From positions 557,199 through 621,198 of the forward strand of contig NZ_FOLY01000003.1 of the NCBI RefSeq assembly GCF_900112585.1: DNA of 64,000 nt, written 5' to 3'. The stretch's first letter is position 1. Each line of letters opens with the position of its first letter. Below are positions 27,292 through 36,955 of this stretch, in pieces. The notes under the pieces are model-generated. The model saw only the letters and a program-made list of their open reading frames with translations, was not told the DNA's origin and did no database searches. Made by a program: the position numbers and the translations under genes. Origin of the DNA: Kushneria avicenniae (GTDB taxonomy: Bacteria > Pseudomonadota > Gammaproteobacteria > Pseudomonadales > Halomonadaceae).

Positions 27292-28491
27292 TCAGGGCGA
27301 GAGTTCCAGAGCGGCCAGGGCGCTGGCCATGACCATCGCCGCAGCGCCGCGGGCTGGTGCCAGACGGCTGTTGGCAAGCACCCGCGGTGTGATGAGCCCC
27401 GCTTCGGGCAGCAGCCGACGCTGGGTAGCGGCAAAGCGGGCCAGGGCCGGGGCCATGAAGGCGGGGCCCAGTTCGGTCAGCGTTCCACCGATCACGATGG
27501 CGGCCGGATTGAGCGTGTGGTGCAGATTGTGCAGCAGCATGCCCAGGGCCTGACCGGCGCGTTCGAGCACAGGGCCGGTCCGTGATGCCGGCAGCGCCGT
27601 CACGGCCGAGATCAGGTCGTCACTCTCGTCGATATCGAGCTGCTGACGCAGGCGCCAGCCGCTGACCAGCGTCTCGGCGCAGCCGTCATTGCCGCAGTGG
27701 CAGCGCGCGCCGTTCGGGTCGAGCAGGGTGTGGCCGATTTCACCGGCCAGGCCGTGCACGCCGCGAATGATGCGTGGCGGTGCGCCATTTTCCACCAGGC
27801 CGCTGCCGATACCGATATCGGCGCTGACAAATAAAAGCGAGGCCGGTGCATGATCGCGGGCGAAATAGAGCTCGCCAAAGGCGGCCAGCGAGGACTCGTT
27901 GTCCATTAGCTGGATGCCGGGAAGCTCGGGAAGATGGCCTGCCAGCAGATCCAGAAAGCGCACCCGGTGCCACCCCAGGTTGGGGGCCAGCCCCAGCAGC
28001 GGCTCGTTGGGCATGACCGGCCCCGGCAGGGCAACCCCCAGCCCCAGCAGTTGACGCGCCTTGAGCCCTTCCATGACCAGCAGCGCGGTGATTTCACCGG
28101 CCAGCTGAGCGGCCGCTTCGTCAGGCGTAGTGCCGGCCCGGGCAATACAGCGCTGTAACAGCGTCTCTCCTGACAGCGTACAGGCCACAAGCCGCAGCTC
28201 GTGAACGCCGATCTCTGCGCCCAGCAGCAGGTGGTGATGCTCACTCAGGGACAGCGAGCGCCCCGGGCGGCCGCCGCGTCGGCGCTGCAGCTCGCCCTCC
28301 TCGAGCCAGCCGCTCTCCAGCAGGCTCATGACGGCGCTGCCCACGGTCACCTTGGTCAGTCCTGTGTCTCTGGCCAGCTCGGTGCGGGTCATGTCGGGTC
28401 GACAGCGCAGTGCGTCCAGAATGGCCAGACGATTGCGCTGTTTCAGCGAGTGGAGATCGCCGGCAGGGCGTGGGTTGGCGGGTCGGGTCAT
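27292..28491 (-). CDS. ROK family transcriptional repressor
   Basis: 399-residue NagC/XylR-type regulator: N-terminal winged helix (about residues 15-80; LTKVTVGSAVMSLLESGWL) and a ROK sugar-binding domain with the zinc motif CHCGNDGCAE near residue 255 and IGIGSGLV upstream of it. It is divergent from the aldose dehydrogenase gene and close to sugar transport genes, so it probably represses them and responds to a sugar or sugar phosphate. The ligand is not determinable from sequence. Confidence 0.88.
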   Translation of the reverse strand: MTRPANPRPAGDLHSLKQRNRLAILDALRCRPDMTRTELARDTGLTKVTVGSAVMSLLESGWLEEGELQRRRGGRPGRSLSLSEHHHLLLGAEIGVHELRLVACTLSGETLLQRCIARAGTTPDEAAAQLAGEITALLVMEGLKARQLLGLGVALPGPVMPNEPLLGLAPNLGWHRVRFLDLLAGHLPELPGIQLMDNESSLAAFGELYFARDHAPASLLFVSADIGIGSGLVENGAPPRIIRGVHGLAGEIGHTLLDPNGARCHCGNDGCAETLVSGWRLRQQLDIDESDDLISAVTALPASRTGPVLERAGQALGMLLHNLHHTLNPAAIVIGGTLTELGPAFMAPALARFAATQRRLLPEAGLITPRVLANSRLAPARGAAAMVMASALAALELSP

Positions 28492-28690
28492 GGCGGCAGG
28501 GCCCCGGGTGGCGATAACGAACAGGCAGGCGACTGCCCTCTGCGATCACGGCGCCGCAAGGCGCCGGTCATCATATCTATATTGAGCGCCTTCCAGGGCC
28601 TGACAAGCCGATCCTGGACCATGGTCGTGCGTCGACCTATGTCCAATGGCTGCATCCCGAAGGCCGGTAGACACTGCCCGGTAAGAACTC

Positions 28691-28698
28691 TTAATTAA
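28691..28698. promoter_or_regulatory. Possible ROK operator TTAATTAA
   Basis: Short AT palindrome in an otherwise GC-rich divergent promoter region, 26 bp before the aldose dehydrogenase start. ROK regulators such as XylR and NagC bind AT-rich palindromes. No second copy was found nearby, so this is weak evidence. Confidence 0.3.
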
Positions 28699-28723
28699 AT
28701 CGACCCTGATGGGAAAAAGCGCC

Positions 28724-29458
28724 ATGACATGCCCGATCTATCCCGATCTGAAAAAGCGCCGCGTCGTCGTGACCGGCGGCGGTTCCGGCATTGGCGAAGG
28801 TATTGTCCGCGCCTTTGCCGAGCAGGGCGCCGAGGTGCATTTTCTGGACATCATTGATGAGGCCGGGTTGCTGGCTGAATCGCTGGGTGAGCACGTCCAT
28901 TTTCATCGCTGCGATCTTACCGATCCGGCGGCGCTCGAGCAGGCGCTGGCTGATATCGGCACGGTAGAGGTGCTGGTCAACAACGCGGCCAATGATGATC
29001 GACACACGCTTGAGGATGTGACCCCCGAGTACTGGGACGATCGCATGGCCGTCAATCTACGCCATCAGGCTCTGGCCGCACGCGGCGTTGCGGCCGGCAT
29101 GCGGGCGCAGGGGCGTGGCTCGATCATCAACATGGGCTCGATCAGCTGGCATCTGGGCGAGCCCGGCCTGGTGCTGTACGAGACGGCCAAGGCGGCCATT
29201 GAAGGTCTGACTCGAGCGCTGGCCAGCGAGCTGGGCAGTGACGGTATTCGCGTCAACTGTGTGATTCCCGGCAATGTGAAAACGCCGCGTCAGTCACGCT
29301 GGTTTACCCCGGAGGGTGAAGCGCAGATCGTGGCGGAACAGAAGCTCAAGGTGCGCCTGCATCCGCATCACGTGGCGGCCATGGTGCTCTTTCTGGCTTC
29401 AGATGCCGCTGGCGGCTGCACGGCTCACAACTACTGGGTCGATGCCGGCTGGTTGTAG
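28724..29458 (+). CDS. SDR family aldose 1-dehydrogenase (galactose/arabinose/xylose type)
   Basis: 244-residue short-chain dehydrogenase with the cofactor motif TGGGSGIG, NNAAND, and the catalytic Ser-Tyr-Lys set (GSISWHLG then YETAK). The IYPDLKKRRVVVTGGGSGIG N-terminus, the NVKTPRQSRW loop and the HNYWVDAGWL tail resemble rhizobial galactose dehydrogenase and related arabinose/xylose dehydrogenases, which oxidise the aldose to a lactone. The ATG at 28724 follows GGGAAAA. It is followed by an MFS sugar porter, consistent with an oxidative, non-phosphorylating sugar pathway. Confidence 0.82.
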   Translation: MTCPIYPDLKKRRVVVTGGGSGIGEGIVRAFAEQGAEVHFLDIIDEAGLLAESLGEHVHFHRCDLTDPAALEQALADIGTVEVLVNNAANDDRHTLEDVTPEYWDDRMAVNLRHQALAARGVAAGMRAQGRGSIINMGSISWHLGEPGLVLYETAKAAIEGLTRALASELGSDGIRVNCVIPGNVKTPRQSRWFTPEGEAQIVAEQKLKVRLHPHHVAAMVLFLASDAAGGCTAHNYWVDAGWL

Positions 29459-29545
29459 CAACTTCGGGTCAGGCCGAATGTGGATCGGCCCTTGATCTTC
29501 AATAACAACGATTCTGACAGAACAAATCCCCAGGAGACTTTTGCC

Positions 29546-30970
29546 ATGCAGTCAGAGACTTCGGTTCAGGATGAAGACAGTCGTAAACAGCAGTTCTATG
29601 TGTTCGTGATCTGCTGTGTTGCCGCGCTTGGCGGCTTTCTATTCGGCTTTGACAGCGGGGTCATCAACGGCACCGTCGATGGTCTGCAGGCGGCCTTCAA
29701 CTCCGAAGCCGCCGGTACCGGCTTTAACGTGGCCTCGATGCTGCTGGGCTGCGCCGGCGGGGCCTTCTTTGCCGGCCGTCTGGCGGATCGCTTCGGGCGG
29801 CGGATGCTGCTGATCGTGGCGGCTGTCTTCTTTATCGTCAGCGCCTGGGGCTCCGGTGTGTCTCAGGGCTCCTTCGAGTTCGTCATCTACCGCATTCTCG
29901 GCGGGATCGCGGTCGGGGCGGCCAGCGTCATGACCCCGGCCTACATCAGCGAGGTGGCCCCGGCCGCCATTCGCGGCCGGCTGGCGACCATCCAGCAGAT
30001 TGCCATCATTACCGGTCTTTTCATGGCCTTTGTCAGCAACTACGTGCTGGCGCGGGTTGCCGGGGCTTCCACTGCCGAGTTTCTGGGCGGTTTCGAGGCC
30101 TGGCGCTGGATGTTCTGGATGGAGCTGATTCCGGCCACCATCTTCTTTCTGGCACTGCTGGGTATCCCGGAGAGTCCGCGCTTTCTGATCAGCAAGGGCG
30201 AAGGCAAGAAGGCCCTCAAGGTGCTCAAGGCGCTGATGGCCGAGCGTGAGGCGGACCAGAAGGCGGACGACATTCGCACCTCCCTGAACCGCGAGCGCAC
30301 GCCGGGGCTGTCCGATCTGATCAACGGTGCGACCGGGCGTGTCCATCGCATTGTCTGGGTGGGGATCGGCCTTGCGGTGTTCCAGCAGCTGGTCGGCATC
30401 AACGTGGTGTTCTACTACGGCGCGGTGCTGTGGCAGTCGGTCGGCTTTACCGAAAGCGACGCGCTGATGATCAACATCATCAGCGGCGCGGTCAGCATTG
30501 CGGCGTGTCTGGTCACGATCGCCCTGATCGACAAGGTCGGCCGCAAGCCGATTCTGTGGATCGGCTCGGTCGGCATGACGGTGACCCTGGCGACCGTGGC
30601 CTATGCCTTCTCGACCGCCTCGATCGTGGACGGCTCGCTTCGTCTGTCCGACAGCATGGGCATTGTGGCGCTGCTGGCGGCCAACATTTACGTCATGTTC
30701 TTCAACGCCTCCTGGGGGCCGGTCATGTGGGTCATGCTCGGCGAAATGTTCCCCAACCAGATGCGCGGTTCGGGGCTGGCGGTGGCGGGGCTTTTCCAGT
30801 GGCTGGCCAACTTCGGCATCACCATGACCTTCCCGATCATGCTGGCCGGCATCGGTCTGGCCGGGGCCTATGGCATCTACGCCTTCTTTGCCCTGCTGTC
30901 GGTGTTTTTCGTCATCAGGATGGTGCGGGAAACGCGCGGGCGTGAGCTCGAAGAGATGGCCTGGGAGTAA
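29546..30970 (+). CDS. MFS sugar porter
   Basis: 474-residue twelve-helix sugar:H+ symporter of the XylE/GalP/AraE group. Signatures are GGFLFGFDSGVINGT in helix 1, GRLADRFGRR, PESPRFL after helix 6, QQLVGINVVFYY in helix 7, and the loop-10 LIDKVGRKP. A CAGGAGA site precedes the ATG at 29546. It is the last gene of the dehydrogenase-porter unit and is followed by a strong terminator. The substrate is probably an aldose handled by the dehydrogenase; galactose, arabinose and xylose are candidates. Confidence 0.9.
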   Translation: MQSETSVQDEDSRKQQFYVFVICCVAALGGFLFGFDSGVINGTVDGLQAAFNSEAAGTGFNVASMLLGCAGGAFFAGRLADRFGRRMLLIVAAVFFIVSAWGSGVSQGSFEFVIYRILGGIAVGAASVMTPAYISEVAPAAIRGRLATIQQIAIITGLFMAFVSNYVLARVAGASTAEFLGGFEAWRWMFWMELIPATIFFLALLGIPESPRFLISKGEGKKALKVLKALMAEREADQKADDIRTSLNRERTPGLSDLINGATGRVHRIVWVGIGLAVFQQLVGINVVFYYGAVLWQSVGFTESDALMINIISGAVSIAACLVTIALIDKVGRKPILWIGSVGMTVTLATVAYAFSTASIVDGSLRLSDSMGIVALLAANIYVMFFNASWGPVMWVMLGEMFPNQMRGSGLAVAGLFQWLANFGITMTFPIMLAGIGLAGAYGIYAFFALLSVFFVIRMVRETRGRELEEMAWE

Positions 30971-31000
30971 TCCCATCCGGTTCAAGAAATCTGTCATGTT

Positions 31001-31028
31001 GCCCGGCCATGGTGCCGGGCTTTTTTTT
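31001..31028 (+). terminator. Intrinsic terminator of the MFS sugar porter
   Basis: 7-bp stem GCCCGGC / GCCGGGC with a 6-base loop, then eight T. Confidence 0.92.
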
Positions 31029-31325
31029 GATATCGGAATGGTTGTGGAAACCGGGATTCCGGCCGACTCCGGCACCGGCAGCATGCGGCTTAAGTCGAGC
31101 GTAACTTTAGTCTCAGCGCCCGTGGCAGGCGAGCGGGTGACAGGGGCCATGTCTGCTGAGTCAGCGTCTGATTCATAGCAATCCGGGTATCGCTTTTCAC
31201 TACATGGCGTATTAGTCGTCAATTGAGTCAAACCGTATGTTGGCCCTGTGTGTCGATGCCTCGTCTGTTGCGGCGGCCGGCCACTCACGAACAACAAACT
31301 GCCCCACGAGGGCCCGGAGTCCACG
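31029..31325. promoter_or_regulatory. Upstream region of araFGH
   Basis: 297 bp between the porter terminator and the araF start. It must hold the araFGH promoter because the preceding terminator is strong. No palindromic operator or clear -35/-10 pair stood out. Confidence 0.5.
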
Positions 31326-32321
31326 ATGCCCCTGTTACCCGCCCTGAACCGCGTCATTGCCACCACGCTCATGGCCCTCGTGCCTCTGGGGATGGCGCAT
31401 GCCAGCGATGACAACGTCAAGATCGGCTTTATCGTCAAAAAACCCGAGCAGGCCTGGTTTATCAACGAGCAGCGCGCGGCCACCGAGCTGGGGCAGGAGC
31501 AGGGCTTTACCGTGGTGCGTCTGGCCGGTGAAGACGGCCAGCAGGTGCTCAGCGCCATCGATAACCTCAACGCCCAGGGGGCGCAGGGTTTCGTGATCTG
31601 TCCGCCGGACGTGCGCCTTGGCATGGCGATCGCCAATCGGGCGAAGCAGTACAACATGAAGGTCGTGACGGTGGACGATCAGTTTGTCGGCAGCGACGGC
31701 GAGCCCATGACCGAGGTGCCGCACCTGGGCATGTCGGGCTACAAGATCGGTCAGCAGGTCGGCAACGCCATCGCCGAGGAGATGAAGCGCCGAGGCTGGG
31801 ACATGGAGACAACCGGCGCCCTGCGCATCTCCAACAACGAGCTGCCCACCGCGCGTGAGCGCACCGATGGCGCCACCCAGGCACTGCTTGATGCCGGGTT
31901 CAACAAGGACAACGTGATCGACGCCCCGCAGCAGAATACCGATACCACCAGCGCCTTTTCTGCAGCCTCACCCATCTTTGCCCGCTACAGCAAATTCGAT
32001 CACTGGGTGATTTATGCCCTCAACGAGGAGAGCGTGCTGGGGGGCGTGCGCGCCAGCGAACAGTACGGCCTGTCGCCGGATCAGGTCATCGGCGTGGGCA
32101 TCAACGGCTCGGGCGCGGCCTTTGCCGAGTTCTCGCGTGAAAAGCCCACCGGCTTCTATGGCACCGTCGCTGTCAGCTCGACCATGCACGGTCGCCAGAG
32201 CGCCGAAAACCTCTATCAGTGGATCGCCCAGGGCAAGGAGCCGCCGGCCAATACTGAAACGACCGGGACGCTGATGACCCGTGACAACTGGCAGGACGTC
32301 CGCGAGGAACTGCAGCTATGA
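31326..32321 (+). CDS. araF: L-arabinose ABC transporter, periplasmic binding protein
   Basis: 331-residue pentose/hexose-binding protein with a signal peptide (residues 1-26, cleavage after AHA) and the type I periplasmic-binding fold. The mature start DNVKIGFIVKKPEQAWFINEQ resembles E. coli AraF, and the sugar-contact segment TARERTDGATQALLDAGF is present. GGAG lies 7 bases before the ATG at 31326. The stop overlaps the araG start (ATGA), so the genes are translationally coupled. Galactose or fucose binding is also known for this family. Confidence 0.87.
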   Translation: MPLLPALNRVIATTLMALVPLGMAHASDDNVKIGFIVKKPEQAWFINEQRAATELGQEQGFTVVRLAGEDGQQVLSAIDNLNAQGAQGFVICPPDVRLGMAIANRAKQYNMKVVTVDDQFVGSDGEPMTEVPHLGMSGYKIGQQVGNAIAEEMKRRGWDMETTGALRISNNELPTARERTDGATQALLDAGFNKDNVIDAPQQNTDTTSAFSAASPIFARYSKFDHWVIYALNEESVLGGVRASEQYGLSPDQVIGVGINGSGAAFAEFSREKPTGFYGTVAVSSTMHGRQSAENLYQWIAQGKEPPANTETTGTLMTRDNWQDVREELQL

Positions 32322-33838
32322 GCAGTGCCTCTGCCACGGCCGTCGAGCACGATCCCTGGCTGGCCGTTGAAAACGTCACCGTGGAGTTTCCCGGCGTGCG
32401 GGCGCTTGATGGGGTGAGCTTCAGTGCCCGTGCCGGGGAAGTTCACGCCCTGATGGGCGAAAACGGCGCCGGCAAGTCGACCCTGCTCAAGGTATTGAGC
32501 GGCGTGAATCGGGTCACTGATGGCGCCCTCTGGATCGGCGGTGAGCGCCATGTGTTTGCCAACGCCCGCGAGGCGCTGCGCCAGGGCATCGCGATCATCT
32601 ACCAGGAGCTGACGCTCTCGCCCAACCTGTCGGTCGCGGAGAACCTGCTGCTGGGGCAACTGCCCCAGCACTACGGCATCGTGAATCGCCGGCAGCTGCG
32701 CGAGCGGGCGCTGGCCATTCTCGAAGAGCTGGGCGAGGGCAGCGTCCATCCGGCCACGAAGGTGCGTGATCTCTCGATCGGCCAGCAGCAGATGATCGAG
32801 ATCGGTCGAGCGCTGCTGCGTGATGCCCGCATCATTGCCTTTGACGAGCCGACCAGTTCGCTGTCGGTGCAGGAGACACGCCAGCTCAAGCGCATCGTCA
32901 AACGCCTGCGCGATGAGGGCCGGGTGGTGCTCTACGTCACTCATCGCATGGAAGAGGTGTTCGAGATGTGCGACGCCGTCACGGTCTTTCGTGACGGTCG
33001 TCATATCTGCACCCACGACACCATGGCAGGGCTCACCCAGGACCAGCTGGTCAGCGAAATGGTCGGGCGCGATATCGAGGACGTCTACGGCTATCGCCGC
33101 CGCGATATCGGCGAGGTCATCCTGACGGTGGAAAGTCTCGAAGGGCGCGGTCTGACGGCACCGGTCAGCTTCGAGGTGCATCGCGGCGAGGTGTTCGGCC
33201 TGTTTGGCCTGGTCGGTGCCGGTCGCAGTGAGCTGATGCGGCTGGTATGCGGCGTGGAAGCCCCGAAGGGCGGTGAGATTCACTTCAACGGTCGCACCGG
33301 GCGGTTCAACTCGCCGGGTCAGGCCATCCATGCCGGCATTGCCATGTGTCCGGAGGATCGCAAGTCCCAGGGCATTTTTCCGGTCGCCAGCGTCACCGAC
33401 AACCTCAACATCAGCTGCCGGCGTTTCTTCAAGCGCATGGGGCTGTGGCGCCACCCGAAGCGCGAGCTGGACAACACCCGCGACTACATCGAAAAGCTGA
33501 GCATCCGCACGCCCGGGCCACGTACTCGCATCAGCACGCTCTCCGGTGGCAACCAGCAAAAGGTCATTCTGGCGCGCTGGCTTTCGGAGCAGATCGAGCT
33601 GTTCGTGATGGACGAGCCCACCCGCGGTATCGATGTCGGCGCCCGGCGCGATATCTATAACCTGCTGTATGACCTGGCCGATCAGGGCAAGGCCGTGGTG
33701 GTCATCTCGAGCGATCTGACCGAGGTCAGCGCGATCTGTGATCGCATTGGCGTGATGCGCGATGGGGCGCTGGTCGACATCGTTGATCGCGACACTGCCA
33801 CGCCCGAGCGGCTGCTGGGGCTGGCGCTGCCCTCCTGA
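32318..33838 (+). CDS. araG: L-arabinose ABC transporter, ATPase
   Basis: 506-residue double ATPase of the sugar-importer type. The first cassette has Walker A GENGAGKST (about 43-51), signature LSIGQQQ and Walker B IIAFDEPTS. The second has the degenerate Walker A LVGAGRSE, signature LSGGNQQKV and Walker B LFVMDEPT. One degenerate site is normal in this family. The start overlaps the araF stop by 4 bp, and araH follows after 75 bp. Confidence 0.93.
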   Translation: MSSASATAVEHDPWLAVENVTVEFPGVRALDGVSFSARAGEVHALMGENGAGKSTLLKVLSGVNRVTDGALWIGGERHVFANAREALRQGIAIIYQELTLSPNLSVAENLLLGQLPQHYGIVNRRQLRERALAILEELGEGSVHPATKVRDLSIGQQQMIEIGRALLRDARIIAFDEPTSSLSVQETRQLKRIVKRLRDEGRVVLYVTHRMEEVFEMCDAVTVFRDGRHICTHDTMAGLTQDQLVSEMVGRDIEDVYGYRRRDIGEVILTVESLEGRGLTAPVSFEVHRGEVFGLFGLVGAGRSELMRLVCGVEAPKGGEIHFNGRTGRFNSPGQAIHAGIAMCPEDRKSQGIFPVASVTDNLNISCRRFFKRMGLWRHPKRELDNTRDYIEKLSIRTPGPRTRISTLSGGNQQKVILARWLSEQIELFVMDEPTRGIDVGARRDIYNLLYDLADQGKAVVVISSDLTEVSAICDRIGVMRDGALVDIVDRDTATPERLLGLALPS

Positions 33839-33913
33839 GCAGGACTGTCCTGACCACGATTGTCCCGACCACCACCGGCGCAATAACAATACGATGTCTG
33901 GAGACACCAAATC

Positions 33914-34936
33914 ATGAGTAGCCACAAAAGTGTTCATGCTGCCGAGGGCGGCCAGACGGAGACGACGCGTCCCGCCGGTCGCCAGGGGCTCATCAAGCCG
34001 CTGCGTACCCTGCTGGATACCTCCGGGCTGATCGCCATCTTCATCGTGCTCTTTATCGGTCTGGCGGTGGCGATCCCCGACTTTCTGACCGGGCGCAACA
34101 TGGTCGGCCTGCTGCTGTCGGTGACCATCATCGGCACCATTGCCACCACCATGATGCTGGTGCTGGCGCTGGGGGAAGTGGATCTGTCGGTCGCCTCGAC
34201 TGTCGCCTTTGCCGGCGTCAGCGCGGCGGTCATTACCAGCGCCTCGGGAAGCGTGCTGATCGGGGCTCTCGGCGGGGTCGCCGCCGGCGCGCTGGTGGGC
34301 GTTTTCAACGGCTTCGTGGTGGCCCGTTTTGGCATCAACTCGCTGATTGCCACGCTGGCGGCCATGGAGTTCGTGCGCGGGCTGGCCTACATCACTTCCG
34401 GCGGCGATGCGGTGATGATCACCGTGCCGGGCTTTTTCGAGCTGGGCAGCGCTTCCTTTCTGGGGCTAACCCTGCCGGTATGGACCATGATCCTGTGTTT
34501 CGTGATCTTCGGGCTGGTGCTTAACCTGACCGCTTTCGGGCGCAACGTGCTGGCCACCGGCGGCAATCCGGAGGCCGCGGCGCTGGCCGGGGTCAACGTG
34601 CGTCGGCTCAAGATCATCGTATTCGGCCTGCAGGGGCTGGTGGCCGGCATCGCCGGGGTGCTTCTGACCTCGCGCATGGGCCTTGGCGATCCGAACACCT
34701 CGATGGGGCTGGAGCTTGCGGTCATTTCGGCCTGTGTACTGGGCGGCGTGGCGCTCTCCGGCGGTGTGGCCTCGATCACCGGTGTACTGGTGGGCGTTCT
34801 GATCATGGGGTGCGTGCAAAATGCCATGGGGCTTTTGAATGTCCCGACCTTCTATCAGTACCTGGTGCGCGGCGCCATCCTGCTGCTGGCCGTGCTGTTC
34901 GACCGCTGGAAGCAGCAGCGGCGTCAGCGGGCCTGA
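33914..34936 (+). CDS. araH: L-arabinose ABC transporter, permease
   Basis: 340-residue inner-membrane permease with about 8-10 hydrophobic helices and the LALGEVDLSVAS and LATGGNPEAAALAGVNV motifs characteristic of the sugar-ABC permease family. The latter is the coupling loop contacting the ATPase. The N-terminal 35 residues are polar and cytosolic. CTGGAGA lies upstream of the ATG. Confidence 0.92.
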   Translation: MSSHKSVHAAEGGQTETTRPAGRQGLIKPLRTLLDTSGLIAIFIVLFIGLAVAIPDFLTGRNMVGLLLSVTIIGTIATTMMLVLALGEVDLSVASTVAFAGVSAAVITSASGSVLIGALGGVAAGALVGVFNGFVVARFGINSLIATLAAMEFVRGLAYITSGGDAVMITVPGFFELGSASFLGLTLPVWTMILCFVIFGLVLNLTAFGRNVLATGGNPEAAALAGVNVRRLKIIVFGLQGLVAGIAGVLLTSRMGLGDPNTSMGLELAVISACVLGGVALSGGVASITGVLVGVLIMGCVQNAMGLLNVPTFYQYLVRGAILLLAVLFDRWKQQRRQRA

Positions 34937-34972
34937 GCCGTCATCATTGTCATTTTTTGAAAGGAGCGTGCC

Positions 34973-36145
34973 ATGAAAGGACAGTCCCTGCGGTTTGCAC
35001 TGGGGTTGAGCGCCGGTCTGCTCTGCGCCGGTACCGGTCAGTCGATGGCAGCATCCGCGCCGATGCCGCCGAATGTTGAGCAGTTCGTGTTCGGTACGCT
35101 GCCCGACGGGCGCACCGTGCACGGCTATCGCATCACCAACGATCATCACATGCGCATGGAGGTGATCGAGTACGGCGGCATTATCACCTCGCTCGAGACG
35201 CCGGACCGTGACGGCAAAACGGCCGATATCGTGCTCGGCTTCGACTCGCTGGAAGGCTATCTGTCGCCGGCCTACAAAACGCTCAATCCCTACTTCGGCG
35301 CGCTGATCGGACGCTATGGCAACCGCATTGCCGACGGGCGTTTCTCGCTGGACGGCCAGACGTATCAGCTGGCGACCAACGATGGGCCCAACCATCTGCA
35401 CGGGGGCGATGAAGGCTTCAACCAGAAGCTCTGGCAGGCCACGCCGTTTTCTTCGAGCGAGGGCAGCGGTGTCGTGATGCGCTATACCAGCGCCGATGGC
35501 GAAGAGGGCTATCCGGGCGAGCTGTCGGTCGAAGTCCGATATACCCTGACCCATGACGATGCACTTGCCATCGATTACAGCGCCCGCACCACGAAGGCCA
35601 CGCCGGTCAATCTGACCCAGCACAGCTACTTCAACCTGAACGGCGAGGGCAGTGGCAGCATTCTCGATCATGTCATGACTATTGAGGCTGCCGAATACAC
35701 GCCGGTCAACGAGACGCTGATCCCGACCGGCGAGATCGCCCCGGTGGCCGGCACGCCATTTGATTTCACGTCGCCCACGCCAGTCGGGGCACGTATCGAG
35801 ACGGATAACGAACAGCTGACCCGAGCGGGTGGCTATGATCATAACTTCGTGCTCAGACGCGAACCCGCCGCCACCCCCGAGCGAGCGGCACGCGTTACTT
35901 CGCCTGAAAGCGGGCGGGTGCTGGAAGTCCTGACGACCGAGCCGGGATTACAGGTCTACTCGGGCAACTTCCTGGATGGCAGTGTGACCGGCAAAAGCGG
36001 TCGAGCCTACGGTCATCGTTCGGGGCTGGCACTGGAAACCCAGCATTTTCCGGATTCGCCCAACCAGTCGGATTTTCCCTCAACCATCCTCCAGCCCGGC
36101 GAGACACTTGAAAGCCACACGGTGTATCGATTCTCGACCGAGTAG
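34973..36145 (+). CDS. Exported aldose 1-epimerase (mutarotase)
   Basis: 390-residue GalM-family enzyme that interconverts alpha and beta anomers of aldoses. A signal peptide (residues 1-27) places it in the periplasm, unlike cytosolic GalM. Catalytic His residues are in PNHLHGGDEGFN and QHSYFNL; the catalytic Glu is in LALETQHFPDSPNQ near the C-terminus. It lies 36 bp after araH with an AAAGGAG site, so it likely belongs to the araFGH transcript, supplying the anomer used by the binding protein or by the periplasmic dehydrogenase. Confidence 0.9.
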   Translation: MKGQSLRFALGLSAGLLCAGTGQSMAASAPMPPNVEQFVFGTLPDGRTVHGYRITNDHHMRMEVIEYGGIITSLETPDRDGKTADIVLGFDSLEGYLSPAYKTLNPYFGALIGRYGNRIADGRFSLDGQTYQLATNDGPNHLHGGDEGFNQKLWQATPFSSSEGSGVVMRYTSADGEEGYPGELSVEVRYTLTHDDALAIDYSARTTKATPVNLTQHSYFNLNGEGSGSILDHVMTIEAAEYTPVNETLIPTGEIAPVAGTPFDFTSPTPVGARIETDNEQLTRAGGYDHNFVLRREPAATPERAARVTSPESGRVLEVLTTEPGLQVYSGNFLDGSVTGKSGRAYGHRSGLALETQHFPDSPNQSDFPSTILQPGETLESHTVYRFSTE

Positions 36146-36379
36146 TATCGGCCCCGGCCCTGAAACGGCCAGAATGGCGCCGGTATCCGGGCGCATCAGA
36201 CCATGCTTGTGGCGGGTCTGGCCTCAAAACGGGCAGGTGTCATGCCACAACAGGAGGTACTGTGCCAAAAAGTCGCATGAGAGGGCTGGTCTAAAGGTTA
36301 ATTTAAGGTATCTTGCGCGCCTTCCATTGTGCACATGGCGTGACAAGGCATCGCAGCGGCGATCATGACTTGTCCTGCC

Positions 36380-36414
36380 ATCGCCAGAGCCCCCCATCTC
36401 TGGCGATTTATTTT
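36380..36414 (+). terminator. Terminator-like hairpin just before the sugar dehydrogenase operon
   Basis: 10-bp perfect stem ATCGCCAGAG / CTCTGGCGAT with an 8-base loop, followed by TTTATTTT. It ends only 17 bp before the next ATG, so it is either the terminator of the araFGH-epimerase unit or an attenuator in the leader of the dehydrogenase operon. Confidence 0.75.
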
Positions 36415-36431
36415 GTAGAACAGGCCCAGGT

Positions 36432-36947
36432 ATGACCCAGTTTTCACGTCGCCGTGTCCTCAAGGTGGCAGGGGCGTTTGCGCTGACCGGTGTGGCCGGT
36501 CAGACGCTTTTTCTGAGCAGTGCCCGGGCATCCTCCGAGGCAACACAAAACACGCTCGACAGGTTCATGGGTGTGTCCAGCGCGCTGACGGCCAGGGAGG
36601 ATCTCGATGGCGATCTTGCCCGGGCACTGCTGCATGCTCACCTTCTCACCGATCAGGATTTTCCCGAGGCACTGTCACGTCTCGAGGCGCTTTTGAAGGC
36701 GCAGCCGGCGCTGCTGTCGTCATCGCGTCTGGCCTTTGCCGAGGATCAATCGGCTCAGGAAGCGACCGCCCGCGCCATGCTTTCGGGATGGTATACGGGC
36801 GTGGTCGGGGAGGGCGATCAGGCGCTCTACGTCTCCTTCGTCAATACCCTGGCCAATGTTGCCGTGAGTGATGTGCTGGTGCCGCCCAGCTTCTCCTATG
36901 GCCCCTGTGGCAGCTGGCAGGCACCGCCTCGCCCCCTTCAAGAGTAA
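36432..36947 (+). CDS. Sugar dehydrogenase complex, small (gamma) subunit
   Basis: 171-residue exported protein with a twin-arginine signal (SRRRVLKVAGAFALTGVAG). The mature part matches the small subunit of FAD-dependent sugar or gluconate dehydrogenases, which acts as a Tat hitch-hiker chaperone for the flavoprotein. Recognisable segments are FMGVSSALTAREDLD and MLSGWYTGVVG. The catalytic subunit gene starts 8 bp downstream. Sequence cannot tell the sugar. Confidence 0.8.
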   Translation: MTQFSRRRVLKVAGAFALTGVAGQTLFLSSARASSEATQNTLDRFMGVSSALTAREDLDGDLARALLHAHLLTDQDFPEALSRLEALLKAQPALLSSSRLAFAEDQSAQEATARAMLSGWYTGVVGEGDQALYVSFVNTLANVAVSDVLVPPSFSYGPCGSWQAPPRPLQE

Positions 36948-36955
36948 TGCCCTGA

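Noticed and set aside
29639..31657. Long open frame antisense to the MFS porter and araF
   Set aside because: It covers two well-defined genes and a strong terminator on the other strand, and its composition is typical of GC-rich shadow frames.
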